Source: Bacillus sp. FJAT-52991
GTDB taxonomy: Bacteria > Bacillota > Bacilli > Bacillales > Domibacillaceae
Length of the DNA stretch: 64,000 bases
Direction of reading: 5' to 3'
Assembly: GCF_037201805.1 (NCBI RefSeq)
Contig: NZ_CP147404.1
Location: forward strand, 2,504,001-2,568,000
A program made the position numbers and the translations under genes. Positions 50,027 through 60,506 of this stretch are shown piece by piece (position 1 is the stretch's first letter; each line of letters opens with the position of its first letter). The notes below the pieces were generated by a model. That model had not been told where the DNA came from. It made no database searches and saw only the letters and a program-made list of their open reading frames with translations.

Positions 50027-52337
50027 CTACTAATGACACTTTCAGAACATCTTCCATTGTGGAAGCGAGAACGAATGTTAATTCATTACGCACGCTTTCT
50101 GGAATGTCTTCAATATCTTTTTCATTGTCTTGAGGGAGAATAATCGTTTTTAGCCCCGCACGATGAGCACCTAACGACTTCTCTTTGACGCCTCCAATCG
50201 GCAACACGCGTCCCCGTAGCGTGATCTCACCTGTCATCCCTACTTCCTTGCGAACCGGACGACCAGTTAATGCTGATACAAGGGCAGTGGCCATCGTGAT
50301 CCCTGCAGATGGTCCATCTTTCGGGACAGCACCCTCTGGCACATGGATATGAATATCATATTTCTCATAAAAATTCGTCTCAATGTTTAGCTCATTCGTT
50401 TTAGAACGGACATAACTAAAGGCTGCTTGCGCTGATTCTTTCATCACGTCCCCAAGCTTACCGGTTAAAATCAATTTTCCTTTTCCTGGAGAAAGAGAGA
50501 CTTCGATTTGCAGCGTGTCTCCACCGACTGTCGTATAAGCTAGTCCATTGGCTACACCGACTTGGTCCACCGTTTCTGCTTGGCCATAACGGAATATTTT
50601 CTTTCCTAAGAAATCTTCTATGTTTTTACTCGTGACGACGATCCGCTTGCGCTCCTTAGATACAATCTTCTTCGCCGCTTTCCGACAGACCGCCGCTAGC
50701 TGACGCTTAAGACTGCGTACCCCCGCTTCCCTTGTATAATAGCGGATCGTATCTTGTACAGCTTCTTGCTTTACCTGCAGTTGGCTTTTTGATAAACCAT
50801 GGTCTTCGATTTGCTTTGGCAGTAAATGCTCCATTGCGATATGCGTTTTTTCTACTTCCGTATATCCAGCAATCGTAATAATCTCCATTCGGTCACGGAG
50901 CGGGCCCGGAATCGTCGTTAAATCATTCGCTGTCGCAATAAACATGACATTAGAAAGATCATACGTTTCTTCAATATAATGATCGCTAAAGTTATGGTTT
51001 TGTTCCGGGTCGAGCACTTCTAACAAAGCAGCGGATGGATCTCCTCTAAAGTCGCTCGACATTTTGTCAATTTCGTCAAGTAAAAATACAGGGTTGATCG
51101 TTCCTGCTTTTTTCATTCCTTGAATAATGCGTCCGGGCATCGCTCCCACATAAGTGCGGCGATGACCGCGAATTTCCGATTCATCACGCACTCCTCCAAG
51201 CGAAATACGTACAAAATTTCTTCCGAGCGACTCCGCAATCGAACGGGCTAAAGATGTTTTCCCTACTCCTGGAGGACCCGCAAGGCAAAGGATCGGACCT
51301 TTTAAAGATTTCGTTAGCTGTTGCACCGCTAAATACTCCAACACCCGTTCCTTTACTTTTTCTAAGCCATAATGGTCACGGTTTAAGATCATTTCTGCAT
51401 GAGATACATCTAGGTCATCATCTGTTGCTTTCGACCATGGTAAAGCAAGGAGCCAATCTAAATAGTTGCGAATCACGACGCTTTCTGCTGCACTTGAAGG
51501 GATCTTTTCGTAGCGGTTTAATTCCTTTAACGCTGTTTTTTCCACATTTTCCGGCATGCCCGCTTCTTCAATGCGCTTCAGCAGTTCTTCGACTTCGCCT
51601 GTTTTGCCTTCCTTCTCTCCCAGCTCCTGTTGGATCGCTTTCATTTGCTCACGCAAAAAATACTCCTTTTGCGTCCGTTCCATTGATGTTTTCACACGTT
51701 GCCCAATCTTTTTCTCTAAATTAAGCACTTGCTTCTCATTATTTAATAATTGAATAATACGATTCAAACGCTCTTGCACATCAAACGTTTCAAGAATTTC
51801 CTGCTTTTCCTTCAGTTTGATTGGCAAATGAGAAGCGACAATATCTGCTAATCGTCCTGGTTCCTCAATATCTGCTACGGTGGAATATGTTTCAGCTGAT
51901 ACCTTTTTAGAAAGCTTTATGTATTGTTCAAAATATTGCAGAAGCGTTCGCATCAGTGCCTGAAGTTCTGTGCTCATTAGCTGTTCGTCCGGATGCGTTT
52001 GAACGGTCGCCAAAAAGTACTCTTCCTTATCTTCCACTGTTTCAATTGTCGCCCGTTCTAACCCTTCTACCAAGACACGAATCGTACCGTTTGGCAACTT
52101 AAGCATTTGCTTCACTTTCGTCAATGTCCCTGTCTCAAACAAATCTTCCTGAAGAGGGTCATCTATATTCGTATCTTTTTGTGTAGCTAAAAAGATTAAA
52201 TGATTGTCCATCATCGCTTGTTCCAATGCTTGAACGGAACGATCGCGGCCTACGTCAAGATGCAGCACCATGGTTGGATAAACTAATAAGCCTCTTAACG
52301 GCAGGAGGGGAACAGTATGTACTGGTTGATTACTCAT
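50007..52337 (-). CDS. lonA: ATP-dependent protease LonA
   Basis: Lon degrades misfolded and regulatory proteins. From ATG 52337 (GGAGG upstream) it is 776 residues: N-terminal substrate domain ([19 protein letters not shown]), a coiled-coil linker, AAA+ domain with Walker [17 protein letters not shown] and [14 protein letters not shown], and the C-terminal peptidase with the catalytic Ser in [12 protein letters not shown] and Lys in [14 protein letters not shown]. All catalytic residues are intact. Confidence 0.97.
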   Translation of the reverse strand: MSNQPVHTVPLLPLRGLLVYPTMVLHLDVGRDRSVQALEQAMMDNHLIFLATQKDTNIDDPLQEDLFETGTLTKVKQMLKLPNGTIRVLVEGLERATIETVEDKEEYFLATVQTHPDEQLMSTELQALMRTLLQYFEQYIKLSKKVSAETYSTVADIEEPGRLADIVASHLPIKLKEKQEILETFDVQERLNRIIQLLNNEKQVLNLEKKIGQRVKTSMERTQKEYFLREQMKAIQQELGEKEGKTGEVEELLKRIEEAGMPENVEKTALKELNRYEKIPSSAAESVVIRNYLDWLLALPWSKATDDDLDVSHAEMILNRDHYGLEKVKERVLEYLAVQQLTKSLKGPILCLAGPPGVGKTSLARSIAESLGRNFVRISLGGVRDESEIRGHRRTYVGAMPGRIIQGMKKAGTINPVFLLDEIDKMSSDFRGDPSAALLEVLDPEQNHNFSDHYIEETYDLSNVMFIATANDLTTIPGPLRDRMEIITIAGYTEVEKTHIAMEHLLPKQIEDHGLSKSQLQVKQEAVQDTIRYYTREAGVRSLKRQLAAVCRKAAKKIVSKERKRIVVTSKNIEDFLGKKIFRYGQAETVDQVGVANGLAYTTVGGDTLQIEVSLSPGKGKLILTGKLGDVMKESAQAAFSYVRSKTNELNIETNFYEKYDIHIHVPEGAVPKDGPSAGITMATALVSALTGRPVRKEVGMTGEITLRGRVLPIGGVKEKSLGAHRAGLKTIILPQDNEKDIEDIPESVRNELTFVLASTMEDVLKVSLVGEKNES

Positions 52338-52441
52338 AAACATTACCTCCATCAATTACAACATTAGACAAAATCATCGCCTACTGGTCTTTATGTTGCT
52401 TTCTTCCTAAAAAATGCATGCTTTTATTAATTCTATCTTAT

Positions 52442-52585
52442 TTAAAAGGGAGTGTCTATTCTTTGAAGAGGATCGTTCGCATTCACAGCCGCTTTGATTG
52501 TGTATCGATCCATCATGATAAATGGCCGCCCTCTAAAAACCACTAAATTCTCCGCTGTTGGTCGAAATCTTGATGGAGATGTTTA
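52442..52585 (-). pseudogene. Unassigned open frame or gene remnant between lonB and lonA
   Basis: A minus-strand frame of about 47 codons (ending PLQRIDTPF, with RFRPTAENLVVFRGRPF upstream) has protein-like composition but no clear ribosome site at its upstream end. The only in-frame ATG pair is at 52516. It directly abuts the palindromic element copy at 52597. It could be the tail of a decayed gene. I do not recognise the sequence. Confidence 0.25.
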
Positions 52586-52596
52586 GCATGTTTTAT

Positions 52597-52679
52597 CCCA
52601 CATTAACGGGCAATAAGACCCCCACCTCAACATGGCAGGAGAAGTAAAAAGCCATTTGGGTGGGGGATCAACTGCCCGA
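52597..52679 (+). mobile_element. Partial copy of the TTTAT-flanked palindromic element (copy A)
   Basis: About 83 bp that match the first part of the element at 61305-61446 read on the minus strand: ACGGGCA-TAAGACCCCCACCT on one side and GGTGGGG-ATCAACTGCCCG on the other, forming a hairpin. It is preceded by TTTAT like the other copy. The right part with the second hairpin is missing. IS200/IS605-like or another palindrome-ended element; no transposase is present. Confidence 0.65.
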
Positions 52680-52763
52680 ATCTAGCCGCGGGCCTGTACG
52701 ATGCAGATTACAAAGGCGTTACGACTTTAGCCTTTGTTCTTCTTTAATCAGATAGCCTCTTGT

Positions 52764-54410
52764 TTACAGTGCCTCAGAATGCGGATTTCCTTGTATTTCA
52801 GCTTGCTTATCAAAAAAGTGGATAAAGGTATCTTTTAAATGGATGACAGGGATAACCTCAACCCCTTCCATATTTTTTAAATCAAGGACATCGTTTTCGT
52901 GAGGAATTAATACTTTTTTCGCTCCCGCTTCCTTTGCAGCCAACACCTTTTGTCTAACACCACCAACTGGCTTGATTTTTCCTGATAAACTAATTTCTCC
53001 AGTGATCGCTACTGTATGGTCAATAGGATGACGGTAAATGGCAGAATAAATAGCGACAGCCATTGCCGCTCCAGCCGATGGTCCATCAATTGGCATGCCA
53101 CCTGGGAAATTAATTTTAATATCAAACTGATCGACTGGAACCCCAAGGGCTTTTAATACAGTCCATGCATTTTCGGCAGAGCCTTTAGCCATGCTTTTAC
53201 GACGCATCGATTTGGCTGGCTGATTAAAGGTTTCTTCTTCTACGATACCAGAAACAGTTACTGAACCATGACTTGTCGTTGGAATGACCATCGCTTCAAT
53301 TTCAAGCAAGGCTCCGCTTGTCGGTCCCGTTACGGCCAACCCATTCACTACACCGATCGTTGCTTTCTCAGGTATGGAAGGCATCCATTTTGGTGAGAGT
53401 CGACTGGAATAGACGACCCATTCTACTTCTTCATCTCGAATGTCATTTCTACCATCCATGATCGCTAGCCCTGCGGCCATTTGAATCAAATTGACCGCTT
53501 CCCGACCGTTGCGCGTATATTTTGCGGTTAACGACAATCCTTTTTCAGTAATCGTCATTTGAGCCTTTTCGGCCGCTTTTTTGGCAATTTCAATGATGTC
53601 CTTGTTGCTTAGTTCACTGAAGAAGATTTCTTGACAACGTGATCGAATCGCCGCTGGAATTTCTTCGGGTCTTTTCGTCGTCGCGCCGATTAAGCGGAAA
53701 TCAGCTGGCATTCCCTTTTGAAAAATATCATGGATATGTTTTGGGATGGTATCATTTTCTTCGCTATAATATATACTTTCAAGCCAGACTTTACGATCCT
53801 CAAGCACCTTTAATAGCTTGTTCATTTGAATGGAATGCAATTCACCAATTTCATCTAAAAAGAGGACGCCCCCATGCGCATTGCTCACCGCTCCTTTTTT
53901 CGGTTGAGGAATACCCGCTTGTCCTAGAGCACCTGCCCCTTGATAAATAGGGTCATGCACGGAACCAATTAAAGGATCGGCTATCCCTCTTTCATCAAAA
54001 CGGGCAGTTGTCGCATCTAGCTCCACAAAGACCGACTCATCGTTAAACGGCGATTTCGGACTTTTTTTCGCTTCTTCTAACACTAATCGTGCAGCCGCTG
54101 TTTTCCCAACACCTGGTGGCCCATACACAATAACATGCTGTGGATGAGAGCCACAAATAGCTGCTCTCAATGCTTTTATACCGTCTTCTTGCCCAATCAC
54201 ATCAGCAAAGCTTGCTGGTCTAATTTTTTCAGCTAAAGGCTTCGTTAAGGAAATCGACCTCATTTTCGCTAAAGCTTCCATCTCTTTTTTTGATTCCCGA
54301 TCAACGGTCACTTTACTTGCGTGCTGCTTTTTAAGCAAAGTTAAAAAATAAAAACTAATAATCACTCCAAACATAAACTGTCCTACAATGGCAACTGTCG
54401 TCCAATCCAT
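52764..54410 (-). CDS. lonB: ATP-dependent protease LonB
   Basis: LonB is a membrane-anchored Lon-type protease that in B. subtilis is made in the forespore. The 548-residue protein has an N-terminal membrane helix (VAIVGQFMFGVIISFYFLTLL), AAA+ with [13 protein letters not shown] and LFLDEIGELHSIQMNKLL, and a peptidase domain with PIDGPSAGAAMAV (Ser) and VRQKVLAAKEAGAKK (Lys). GGAGGGTGTC precedes the ATG, and a 12-bp inverted repeat lies just upstream. Confidence 0.95.
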   Translation of the reverse strand: MDWTTVAIVGQFMFGVIISFYFLTLLKKQHASKVTVDRESKKEMEALAKMRSISLTKPLAEKIRPASFADVIGQEDGIKALRAAICGSHPQHVIVYGPPGVGKTAAARLVLEEAKKSPKSPFNDESVFVELDATTARFDERGIADPLIGSVHDPIYQGAGALGQAGIPQPKKGAVSNAHGGVLFLDEIGELHSIQMNKLLKVLEDRKVWLESIYYSEENDTIPKHIHDIFQKGMPADFRLIGATTKRPEEIPAAIRSRCQEIFFSELSNKDIIEIAKKAAEKAQMTITEKGLSLTAKYTRNGREAVNLIQMAAGLAIMDGRNDIRDEEVEWVVYSSRLSPKWMPSIPEKATIGVVNGLAVTGPTSGALLEIEAMVIPTTSHGSVTVSGIVEEETFNQPAKSMRRKSMAKGSAENAWTVLKALGVPVDQFDIKINFPGGMPIDGPSAGAAMAVAIYSAIYRHPIDHTVAITGEISLSGKIKPVGGVRQKVLAAKEAGAKKVLIPHENDVLDLKNMEGVEVIPVIHLKDTFIHFFDKQAEIQGNPHSEAL

Positions 54411-54425
54411 TTGACACCCTCCTAC

Positions 54426-54457
54426 ACTGAAAAATTATTCGAATCTAATTTTTCAGT
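54426..54457. promoter_or_regulatory. 12-bp inverted repeat upstream of lonB
   Basis: ACTGAAAAATTA and TAATTTTTCAGT are exact complements around an 8-nt spacer, 16 bp before the lonB ATG. No T-run follows. It could be an operator or an mRNA 5' hairpin. Confidence 0.5.
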
Positions 54458-54502
54458 ATCTCCAGTTCGGGTGCAGATCATCCATTTTTCCTATAAAAGA
54501 AC

Positions 54503-54544
54503 ATGAAAAAGGACAGGTCATAAAAACTGAACTGTCCTTTTCAT
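54503..54544 (-). terminator. Terminator between clpX and lonB
   Basis: ATGAAAAGGACAG pairs with CTGTCCTTTTTCAT with one bulge, and T-rich sequence lies within the 3' arm on the minus strand. Confidence 0.7.
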
Positions 54545-54580
54545 TATGTCGAAAGCCTACATGTCGCTAAACGACCGTTT

Positions 54581-54710
54581 CCGCTTTTCGAATGTCTAGC
54601 TCCGCCTCCTTGGGGCTCGAATCAGATGTCAGCCCGACTTCATGGCAAAGAGCGCCATTTTGCCGGTCCGTCATCTGCTTATCGCCCCAGGGCAGTCGGC
54701 TCCGCTTTTC
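54581..54710. repeat. About 130-bp nested palindromic repeat next to clpX
   Basis: The stretch is bounded by direct repeats CCGCTTTTC (54581-54589 and 54702-54710). It contains nested inverted arms: TGGGGC/GCCCCA, CAGATG/CATCTG and ATGGC/GCCAT, converging on an AAAGAGC loop. GC content is visibly higher than the surroundings. It resembles the abundant intergenic palindromic repeats of Bacillaceae that contain GTCTAGCTCC and CCGCTTTTC; I see one copy in this window. Confidence 0.7.
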
Positions 54711-54713
54711 TAT

Positions 54714-55979
54714 TTACGCTGGTGTTTTTGTGTTTTGGTCGATGTCTTGGCCGTCTTCACCTAGTAATTTCGGTGAAGCTCCATCAGTAACGGTTTCTTT
54801 TGTGATCACACATGTTTTCACGTCTTCACGTGATGGTAAGTCATACATGACATCTAGCATAATGCTTTCGATAATGGAACGAAGTCCGCGAGCACCTGTT
54901 TTTCGCTCGATCGCTTTTTTAGAAATTTCACGAAGGGCTTCTTCTTCAAATACTAAGTCTACATCATCAATTTCAAGCATTTTTTGATATTGTTTCACTA
55001 ATGCGTTTTTCGGCTTTGTTAAAATTTCAACTAAAGCTTCCTCATCTAGTTGCTCCAAGCTTGCAATAACTGGAAGACGACCGATAAATTCCGGAATTAA
55101 TCCGAATTTTAGTAAATCTTCTGGTACAAGTCTTGCGAGAAGCGATTGATCACTTACTTCTTCTTCTTTCTTTTCGGCACCAAAGCCAATCACTTTTTGC
55201 CCTAAACGGCGTTTAATAATCGATTCGACACCATCAAAAGCTCCACCACAAATAAAGAGAATGTTCGTTGTATCAATTTGAATGAATTCTTGATGCGGAT
55301 GTTTTCTGCCGCCTTGTGGAGGAACACTTGCTACTGTACCTTCTAAAATTTTCAATAAGGCTTGTTGCACACCTTCACCTGAAACATCGCGCGTAATCGA
55401 AGGATTCTCAGATTTGCGTGCCACTTTATCGATTTCATCAATGTAAATAATGCCTTTTTCCGCTTTCTCTACATCATAATCAGCTGCTTGAATAAGTTTA
55501 AGAAGAATGTTTTCTACATCTTCCCCTACATATCCAGCTTCCGTTAAAGAAGTGGCATCAGCAATAGCAAATGGTACGTTTAAAATACGTGCCAATGTTT
55601 GAGCAAGAAGAGTTTTCCCACTTCCTGTTGGCCCGATTAAACAAATATTACTTTTCGAAAGTTCTACATCGTCTACTTTGCTATTTGAGTTAATTCGCTT
55701 GTAATGATTATACACCGCAACGGCAAGCGATTTTTTCGCCCGTTCTTGTCCAATCACATACTCATCGAGAATGTCACGAATTTCCGTTGGCTTTGGAACG
55801 TCTTTAAATTCTACTTCTTCTTCTGTCCCTAGCTCCTCTTCTACGATTTCGGAGCAAAGTTCAAGACATTCGTCGCATATATACACACCGGGACCAGCCA
55901 CAAGCTTACGAACTTGATCCTGTGTTTTTCCACAGAAAGAACACTTATATTGCCCTTTTTCATCGTTAAACTTGAACAA
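54714..55979 (-). CDS. clpX: ClpX, ATPase subunit of ClpXP protease
   Basis: ClpX unfolds substrates for ClpP. The zinc-binding domain has Cys13, Cys16, Cys35 and Cys38 (CSFCG and CDEC). The AAA+ domain has Walker [18 protein letters not shown], Walker [15 protein letters not shown], the pore loop GYVGEDVE, and IGF(GAEK) loop for ClpP docking. Length 421 is typical. It follows tig by about 240 bp. Confidence 0.98.
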   Translation of the reverse strand: MFKFNDEKGQYKCSFCGKTQDQVRKLVAGPGVYICDECLELCSEIVEEELGTEEEVEFKDVPKPTEIRDILDEYVIGQERAKKSLAVAVYNHYKRINSNSKVDDVELSKSNICLIGPTGSGKTLLAQTLARILNVPFAIADATSLTEAGYVGEDVENILLKLIQAADYDVEKAEKGIIYIDEIDKVARKSENPSITRDVSGEGVQQALLKILEGTVASVPPQGGRKHPHQEFIQIDTTNILFICGGAFDGVESIIKRRLGQKVIGFGAEKKEEEVSDQSLLARLVPEDLLKFGLIPEFIGRLPVIASLEQLDEEALVEILTKPKNALVKQYQKMLEIDDVDLVFEEEALREISKKAIERKTGARGLRSIIESIMLDVMYDLPSREDVKTCVITKETVTDGASPKLLGEDGQDIDQNTKTPA

Positions 55980-56175
55980 AATGTGTCACCCCTTATAAAT
56001 AATAATATTAAGTAAACAAATTTACTTCACCGTTCACTTATGTTCTTAAAAAGTTATGTATTGCATTGTACCACATTTATAGACCGACCTAAAAATAAAA
56101 AGGCTTTCTGTATATATAATGTGCTACTGGTGGAACTATTACTAAAATATAAAGTTTTTATGTAATGGGTAGAAA

Positions 56176-56208
56176 ACAAGGCACGAGAGATTCGCGCCTT
56201 GTCTACCC
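56176..56208 (-). terminator. Terminator after tig
   Basis: ACAAGGCGCGA pairs with TCGTGCCTTGT around a 5-nt loop with one mismatch, followed by TTTTC on the minus strand. Confidence 0.75.
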
Positions 56209-56217
56209 TTACTTCTA

Positions 56218-57504
56218 TTATGCACTAGTTTTGCTGTTTTCTACAAGGAATTCGACTGCTTTGCGAATTTTCAAATCGCCTTTCATGCTTTCCGTGCTGC
56301 CTAATGCTTTTTTGATGTCTTCTACTGATAAGTTAAATTGCTCAGACATTTTTGTTAACTCTTGTTCTAGATCTTCTTCTGTTGCTTCAAGATTTTCTGC
56401 AACAGCGATAGCTTCAAGAGTTAAGCTTGTGCGAACGCGAGTCTCCGCATTTTCTTTCATTTGGTTGCGAAGGTCTGTTTCGCTTTGACCTGAGAATTGG
56501 TAATAAAGGTCAAGGTTCATACCTTGCATAGAAAGGTTTTGAGTGAATTCTTGAAGCATGCGATCGATTTCGCTTTCAACCATCACTTCAGGAATATCTA
56601 CTTCTACACTTTCTACTGCTTTTTCAACAAGTGTGTCGCGAAGAGTTTGCTCTGCTTCATTTTTCTTTTGCTCTTCTAAGCGTTGTTGAATTTTTTCTTT
56701 TAATTCAGCAAGAGTTTCTGCTGCTTCATCTGTTTCTTTTGCAAATTCATCATTAAGTTCAGGAAGCTCTTGAGACTTAATTTCATGAAGTGTCACTTTG
56801 AATACTGCAGGTTGACCTGCAAGCTCTTCAGCATGATATTCTTCAGGGAATGTTACTTCCACGTCTTTTTCTTCGCCAGCTGCCATACCCATCAATTGAT
56901 CTTCAAAGCCTGGGATGAACGTGCCAGAACCGATCACTAATGAATAGTTTTCAGCTTTTCCGCCTTCAAATGCTTCACCGTTAACAAAACCTTCAAAGTC
57001 TAAAACAACTGTATCGTCAGCTTCAACTTTACCGTCTTCTTTCACAACAAGCTCTGCATGACGTTTTTGTAAAGAAGTCAATTCATTTTGAACGTCTTCT
57101 TCTGTCACTTCTGTGCTCATTTTTTCCACTTCAAGACCTTTATATTCACCAAGCTTTACTTCAGGCTTTACTGTAACAGTCGCTTTGAAGATTAGCTCTT
57201 TACCTTTTTCCATTTGCTCGATATCGATTTCTGGACGATCTACTGGATCAATACCTGCTTCTTCGATCGCTTTTCCGTATGCTTCTGGAAGAATGAAATC
57301 AAGCGCATCTTGATATAGAGACTCTACACCGAAGCGTTTTTCAAACATTGCACGAGGCATTTTACCTTTACGGAATCCAGGTACGTTAATATTTTTTACT
57401 ACTTTTTTAAATGCAGCATCAAGACCATTGCTGACCGCTTCTGCATCTACTTCTACTGTAAGAACGCCTTGGTTCCCTTCTAACTTTTCCCATTTTGCAG
57501 ACAT
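56218..57504 (-). CDS. tig: Trigger factor
   Basis: The ribosome-bound chaperone and peptidyl-prolyl isomerase. The ribosome-binding tail has [19 protein letters not shown], containing the signature GFRKGKMP. The FKBP-like PPIase domain lies around residues 150-245 ([22 protein letters not shown], shown in part), and the long helical C-terminal arms follow. The 428 residues match Bacillus Tig. Confidence 0.98.
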   Translation of the reverse strand: MSAKWEKLEGNQGVLTVEVDAEAVSNGLDAAFKKVVKNINVPGFRKGKMPRAMFEKRFGVESLYQDALDFILPEAYGKAIEEAGIDPVDRPEIDIEQMEKGKELIFKATVTVKPEVKLGEYKGLEVEKMSTEVTEEDVQNELTSLQKRHAELVVKEDGKVEADDTVVLDFEGFVNGEAFEGGKAENYSLVIGSGTFIPGFEDQLMGMAAGEEKDVEVTFPEEYHAEELAGQPAVFKVTLHEIKSQELPELNDEFAKETDEAAETLAELKEKIQQRLEEQKKNEAEQTLRDTLVEKAVESVEVDIPEVMVESEIDRMLQEFTQNLSMQGMNLDLYYQFSGQSETDLRNQMKENAETRVRTSLTLEAIAVAENLEATEEDLEQELTKMSEQFNLSVEDIKKALGSTESMKGDLKIRKAVEFLVENSKTSA

Positions 57505-57653
57505 AAAAAGTTCCCTCCAAAAATCTATAAATTGATAATAAAATTGAACATTTTATTTTGTTCGAACGCCCTATGTATGTCAATCATTAAACAAAAAGGA
57601 CACTTTACGACCTTTACATTATAACACACGATTATTCTCTTTCAAGAAAAAGG

Positions 57654-58628
57654 CTACATAATAGGTGAAGAAATTTCATCTAATTCCTTAATCAAAGCAA
57701 GACTGCGACTGATTTCTTTTCCAGTCTCTTCCTCATCCATCGGTTCACCATCGTAATAGGACTGAACGAGACGCAAAGAGGCTTCCGCCCAACTTTCAGG
57801 AGAAATATCTTCAGGCTCAAACGGATACAATAAGAAAAAATGTCGTTTCACACACTCCCTTGCTTGCTCTAACAGCACTGGATTCATCTGACTAAGTTGC
57901 GCCTCTAGTAGACGAATCACTTCTTGAAAATACTCACTTTCAAATGCATCCTTTAACACTGCTGGCACCACTTGTTCGTGAAAATAAAATTTTCTCACCT
58001 CCGTTGACTGCTCAACTCCATGCTCCTTCAACACATTTAAAATGAGTGTTTGCACAAACGGATGTGTTTTTGGATCTTTTAACAACCCTTCTAAATCCTT
58101 TTTATAAGGGCGAATATTTTGATTCACTAACTCCATCAATTTGATGGTCCGCTCTCTTAAACTCTCACTACCAGTAAAAAGCGCTTTCTCTTCAACAGGC
58201 GGAGCCTCTTTCATTTTTTTGCTCAACGCTAATAACCGTTCGAAATTCTCTCGTTTCTCTTCCGGAAGCTGTTTCTCTTCCATTAAAGCAGATAACGTTG
58301 TATAGATTTCCTGATATTGTTTTTGCTGCATCAAGATTAGAATATACACATCCAACACATCAAAGTATTCTCCAAGCCCTTGATGTAGCATATCCTTACA
58401 TAGCAAGAGTGCTTGTTCATATTGGTCACTTTCGTACAAGGCAAGCAACAGCGCCATCTTCACATCATCTTCTTCATCTAGAGGGTATTGAAGTGCTTCT
58501 TTTAGATAGAGCACCGCTTGATCGTAATCTTTCTCCTCGAGCGCCTCTCTTCCTTTACGAATTAATTCCTCAGATGTCCCTGGGAAAACAAACACATTCC
58601 CTTTTCTTGTCCACTTCTTCTTTTTCAT
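57654..58628 (-). CDS. ysoA: TPR-repeat protein (YsoA-like)
   Basis: A 324-residue soluble protein with TPR-type helix pairs near the N-terminus (IRKGREALEEKDYDQAVLYL, ALLLALYESDQYEQALLLC, VYILILMQQKQYQEIYTTL). The C-terminal half is acidic and helical. The position before tig matches B. subtilis ysoA. Function unknown; TPR implies protein binding. The gene name rests on position. Confidence 0.75.
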   Translation of the reverse strand: MKKKKWTRKGNVFVFPGTSEELIRKGREALEEKDYDQAVLYLKEALQYPLDEEDDVKMALLLALYESDQYEQALLLCKDMLHQGLGEYFDVLDVYILILMQQKQYQEIYTTLSALMEEKQLPEEKRENFERLLALSKKMKEAPPVEEKALFTGSESLRERTIKLMELVNQNIRPYKKDLEGLLKDPKTHPFVQTLILNVLKEHGVEQSTEVRKFYFHEQVVPAVLKDAFESEYFQEVIRLLEAQLSQMNPVLLEQARECVKRHFFLLYPFEPEDISPESWAEASLRLVQSYYDGEPMDEEETGKEISRSLALIKELDEISSPIM

Positions 58629-58862
58629 TTTGTGATCACCCGATCATTTATAGGTTCAAACAGACCACCTAAGTAGCCGTTTCTTTTCTATTTCGCTTCT
58701 GTAAGTGTAGCACGATATTTTTCAAAAAAAAAGCGAACGAAATTTATATTCAAAATAGCTATTATAATCATCATAGTATCTTTTGAGGTTATAGTGATCT
58801 GATCGTTACTTTTATGAGGGTGAAGAAAAGGAGCAAGCTGTTTCTCTTTTGGCTATAGCAAA

Positions 58863-58907
58863 AAAGCCCTCTAACACATTGAATGAATCAATGTGTTAGA
58901 GGGCTTT
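58863..58907 (-). terminator. Terminator of the TetR-hydrolase operon
   Basis: A perfect 19-bp stem, AAAGCCCTCTAACACATTG with CAATGTGTTAGAGGGCTTT, around a 7-nt loop; TTTTTT on the minus strand follows. The 230 bp to its left, up to ysoA, is AT-rich and shows nothing else I can support. Confidence 0.9.
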
Positions 58908-58976
58908 GAAGGTCGTGAAGTCTACTTTAATAGTCATGGGAGAAATCCCGATAATCAATACGCTTGATTTTTGCAA

Positions 58977-59750
58977 TTACTCTTGAGCAACCTCGTCTAC
59001 GCTATTTGTACAAAAAAAAGATTCAATTATTTCAAGATGTTTTTGATAATGAATCAAACTAATTCCACCATGATTCATTCCTTCTGCTATGTATAGTGTA
59101 CTTTTAGGAATGGTCTTTTTTAAGACTTGTGCAGACTTTTTCATTATTTTTAGCTCTTTTGATCCCACTATAATTAATACCTTAGCATTTGTTTCTTTTA
59201 AATGTTCCTTGGGATAAAAATTGCCATTACTATATGTACTATTAATTAATGATTGTTTTGAAATACTTTGACTATCTTTATAATAATTTTCAAACATGTT
59301 TTCTGGAATATTTAATGTTTTCGCCTGAATTTTTGCAAACCATTTTTGACTAATCAATCTATATAAAATTTTTTGCATAAACAAAGATAAGGTAGTAATA
59401 TTTTTCATTGGGATGACCAAACCACTTTCAATAATCGCGAACTCCACTATATTTTTTCTTTTTGAAATAATTTCAATTGCGATTTGAGCACCAAGTGAGA
59501 GTCCATAAATTGCATACACTTTACCATTATGATTCTCATTAATATACTTAATCAATTTATCTGCTGAGTCTTCTATACTAATAAAGGTTGTATTGCCATC
59601 TTCACCGTGACCATCAATAATCGGTGTGACAACATGGAACTTTTGAGACAAGTAGTTAATCTGTTGCTGTAACGACCAATAGGATAAACCTCCACCATGT
59701 AACAGAATAATAGTATCTAGCTCTTGGTTACCTGTTTCCCTAAATATCAT
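58977..59750 (-). CDS. Alpha/beta hydrolase
   Basis: A 257-residue alpha/beta-hydrolase. The oxyanion region is LLHGGGLSYWSLQQQINYL, the nucleophile elbow is YGLSLGAQ (GxSxG), the acid is in VLIIVGSKELKIMKK, and the catalytic His in EGMNHGGIS. The triad looks complete; the substrate is unknown. It starts 3 bp after the tetR stop with GAGG inside the last tetR codons, so the two form one operon. Its AT-rich codons differ from the flanking housekeeping genes, which suggests acquisition. Confidence 0.85.
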   Translation of the reverse strand: MIFRETGNQELDTIILLHGGGLSYWSLQQQINYLSQKFHVVTPIIDGHGEDGNTTFISIEDSADKLIKYINENHNGKVYAIYGLSLGAQIAIEIISKRKNIVEFAIIESGLVIPMKNITTLSLFMQKILYRLISQKWFAKIQAKTLNIPENMFENYYKDSQSISKQSLINSTYSNGNFYPKEHLKETNAKVLIIVGSKELKIMKKSAQVLKKTIPKSTLYIAEGMNHGGISLIHYQKHLEIIESFFCTNSVDEVAQE

Positions 59751-59753
59751 CTT

Positions 59754-60401
59754 TTATACCTCTTCATAATCTTTTTTATAGAACATTCTTCTTAGATTAT
59801 CTAAAGAAGAATAATCTCTTTCAAGGTAAAAATTCCAGTCAACAGATGAGATATTATTATCTCCTACTTCAATCATCAGTTCTTTTTCATATCCATACAT
59901 TAACCATTTAAAGTACCTAAATAACTCACTAATTTCAATATCCTCTCTAAACATCGAAATGTCGATATTTTGATATAAGCTGTTATTAATCTTATCTTCA
60001 AGTCTTTTTAGTTGTTCTATTATTTCTAAAGGAAGATTCATTTCATTGTTGTATACATAATAATAAGATGAGATAAAAGAAAAAACAAACGGGTTTTCAG
60101 TAAATATTTTATTCTTAATAGATCTCTGTAATTTATATCTTTCAAAAAAATCAGGAATAGTAGTATCTATCTTAGCAACATAATTTTCTGTTAAATACTC
60201 AATAGCGTATTTAAATAAGAAATTTAAGAGATCTTGTTTGTTCTTAAAGTAATAGAACAGTGATCCTTTTGATATTCCTGCCTTTATTACTATTCGATTC
60301 GTAGAGGCATCAGTGTAACCATAGTTCGAAAATTCTTGAAACGATGAATTAATTATTCTTTGTTGTTTATCTATATCCATATTAAAAAAAGCATTATTCA
60401 T
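59754..60401 (-). CDS. TetR/AcrR-family repressor
   Basis: A 215-residue regulator with the N-terminal helix-turn-helix QRIINSSFQEFSNYGYTDAS, AGISKGSLFYYFKNKQDLL, followed by a helical ligand domain with no clear family match. It is transcribed with the hydrolase. Two TGACC palindromes flank its promoter, so it is probably self-repressed. The ligand is unknown. Low GC like its partner. Confidence 0.88.
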   Translation of the reverse strand: MNNAFFNMDIDKQQRIINSSFQEFSNYGYTDASTNRIVIKAGISKGSLFYYFKNKQDLLNFLFKYAIEYLTENYVAKIDTTIPDFFERYKLQRSIKNKIFTENPFVFSFISSYYYVYNNEMNLPLEIIEQLKRLEDKINNSLYQNIDISMFREDIEISELFRYFKWLMYGYEKELMIEVGDNNISSVDWNFYLERDYSSLDNLRRMFYKKDYEEV

Positions 60402-60416
60402 AAAACCCCTCCTCTT

Positions 60417-60465
60417 TGACCATATCGGTCATATCCAATATAATACAAATGACCAATATGGTCAA
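60417..60465 (-). promoter_or_regulatory. TetR-type operators and promoter of the tetR-hydrolase operon
   Basis: TTGACC (60465-60460) and TATATT (60442-60437) are spaced by 17 bp. TGACCA-ATA-TGGTCA (60450-60464) overlaps the -35, and TGACC-atatc-GGTCA (60417-60431) lies at the start of transcription. The arms match between the two sites. Confidence 0.8.
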
Positions 60466-60506
60466 CTAAACAAGCGTGTAATGAAGCTCCTGTGAAAAAT
60501 GAATGA

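Noticed and set aside
51254..51724. 156-codon plus-strand frame within lonA
   Set aside because: Antisense shadow of a conserved LonA domain; no start signal and low-complexity leucine-rich translation.
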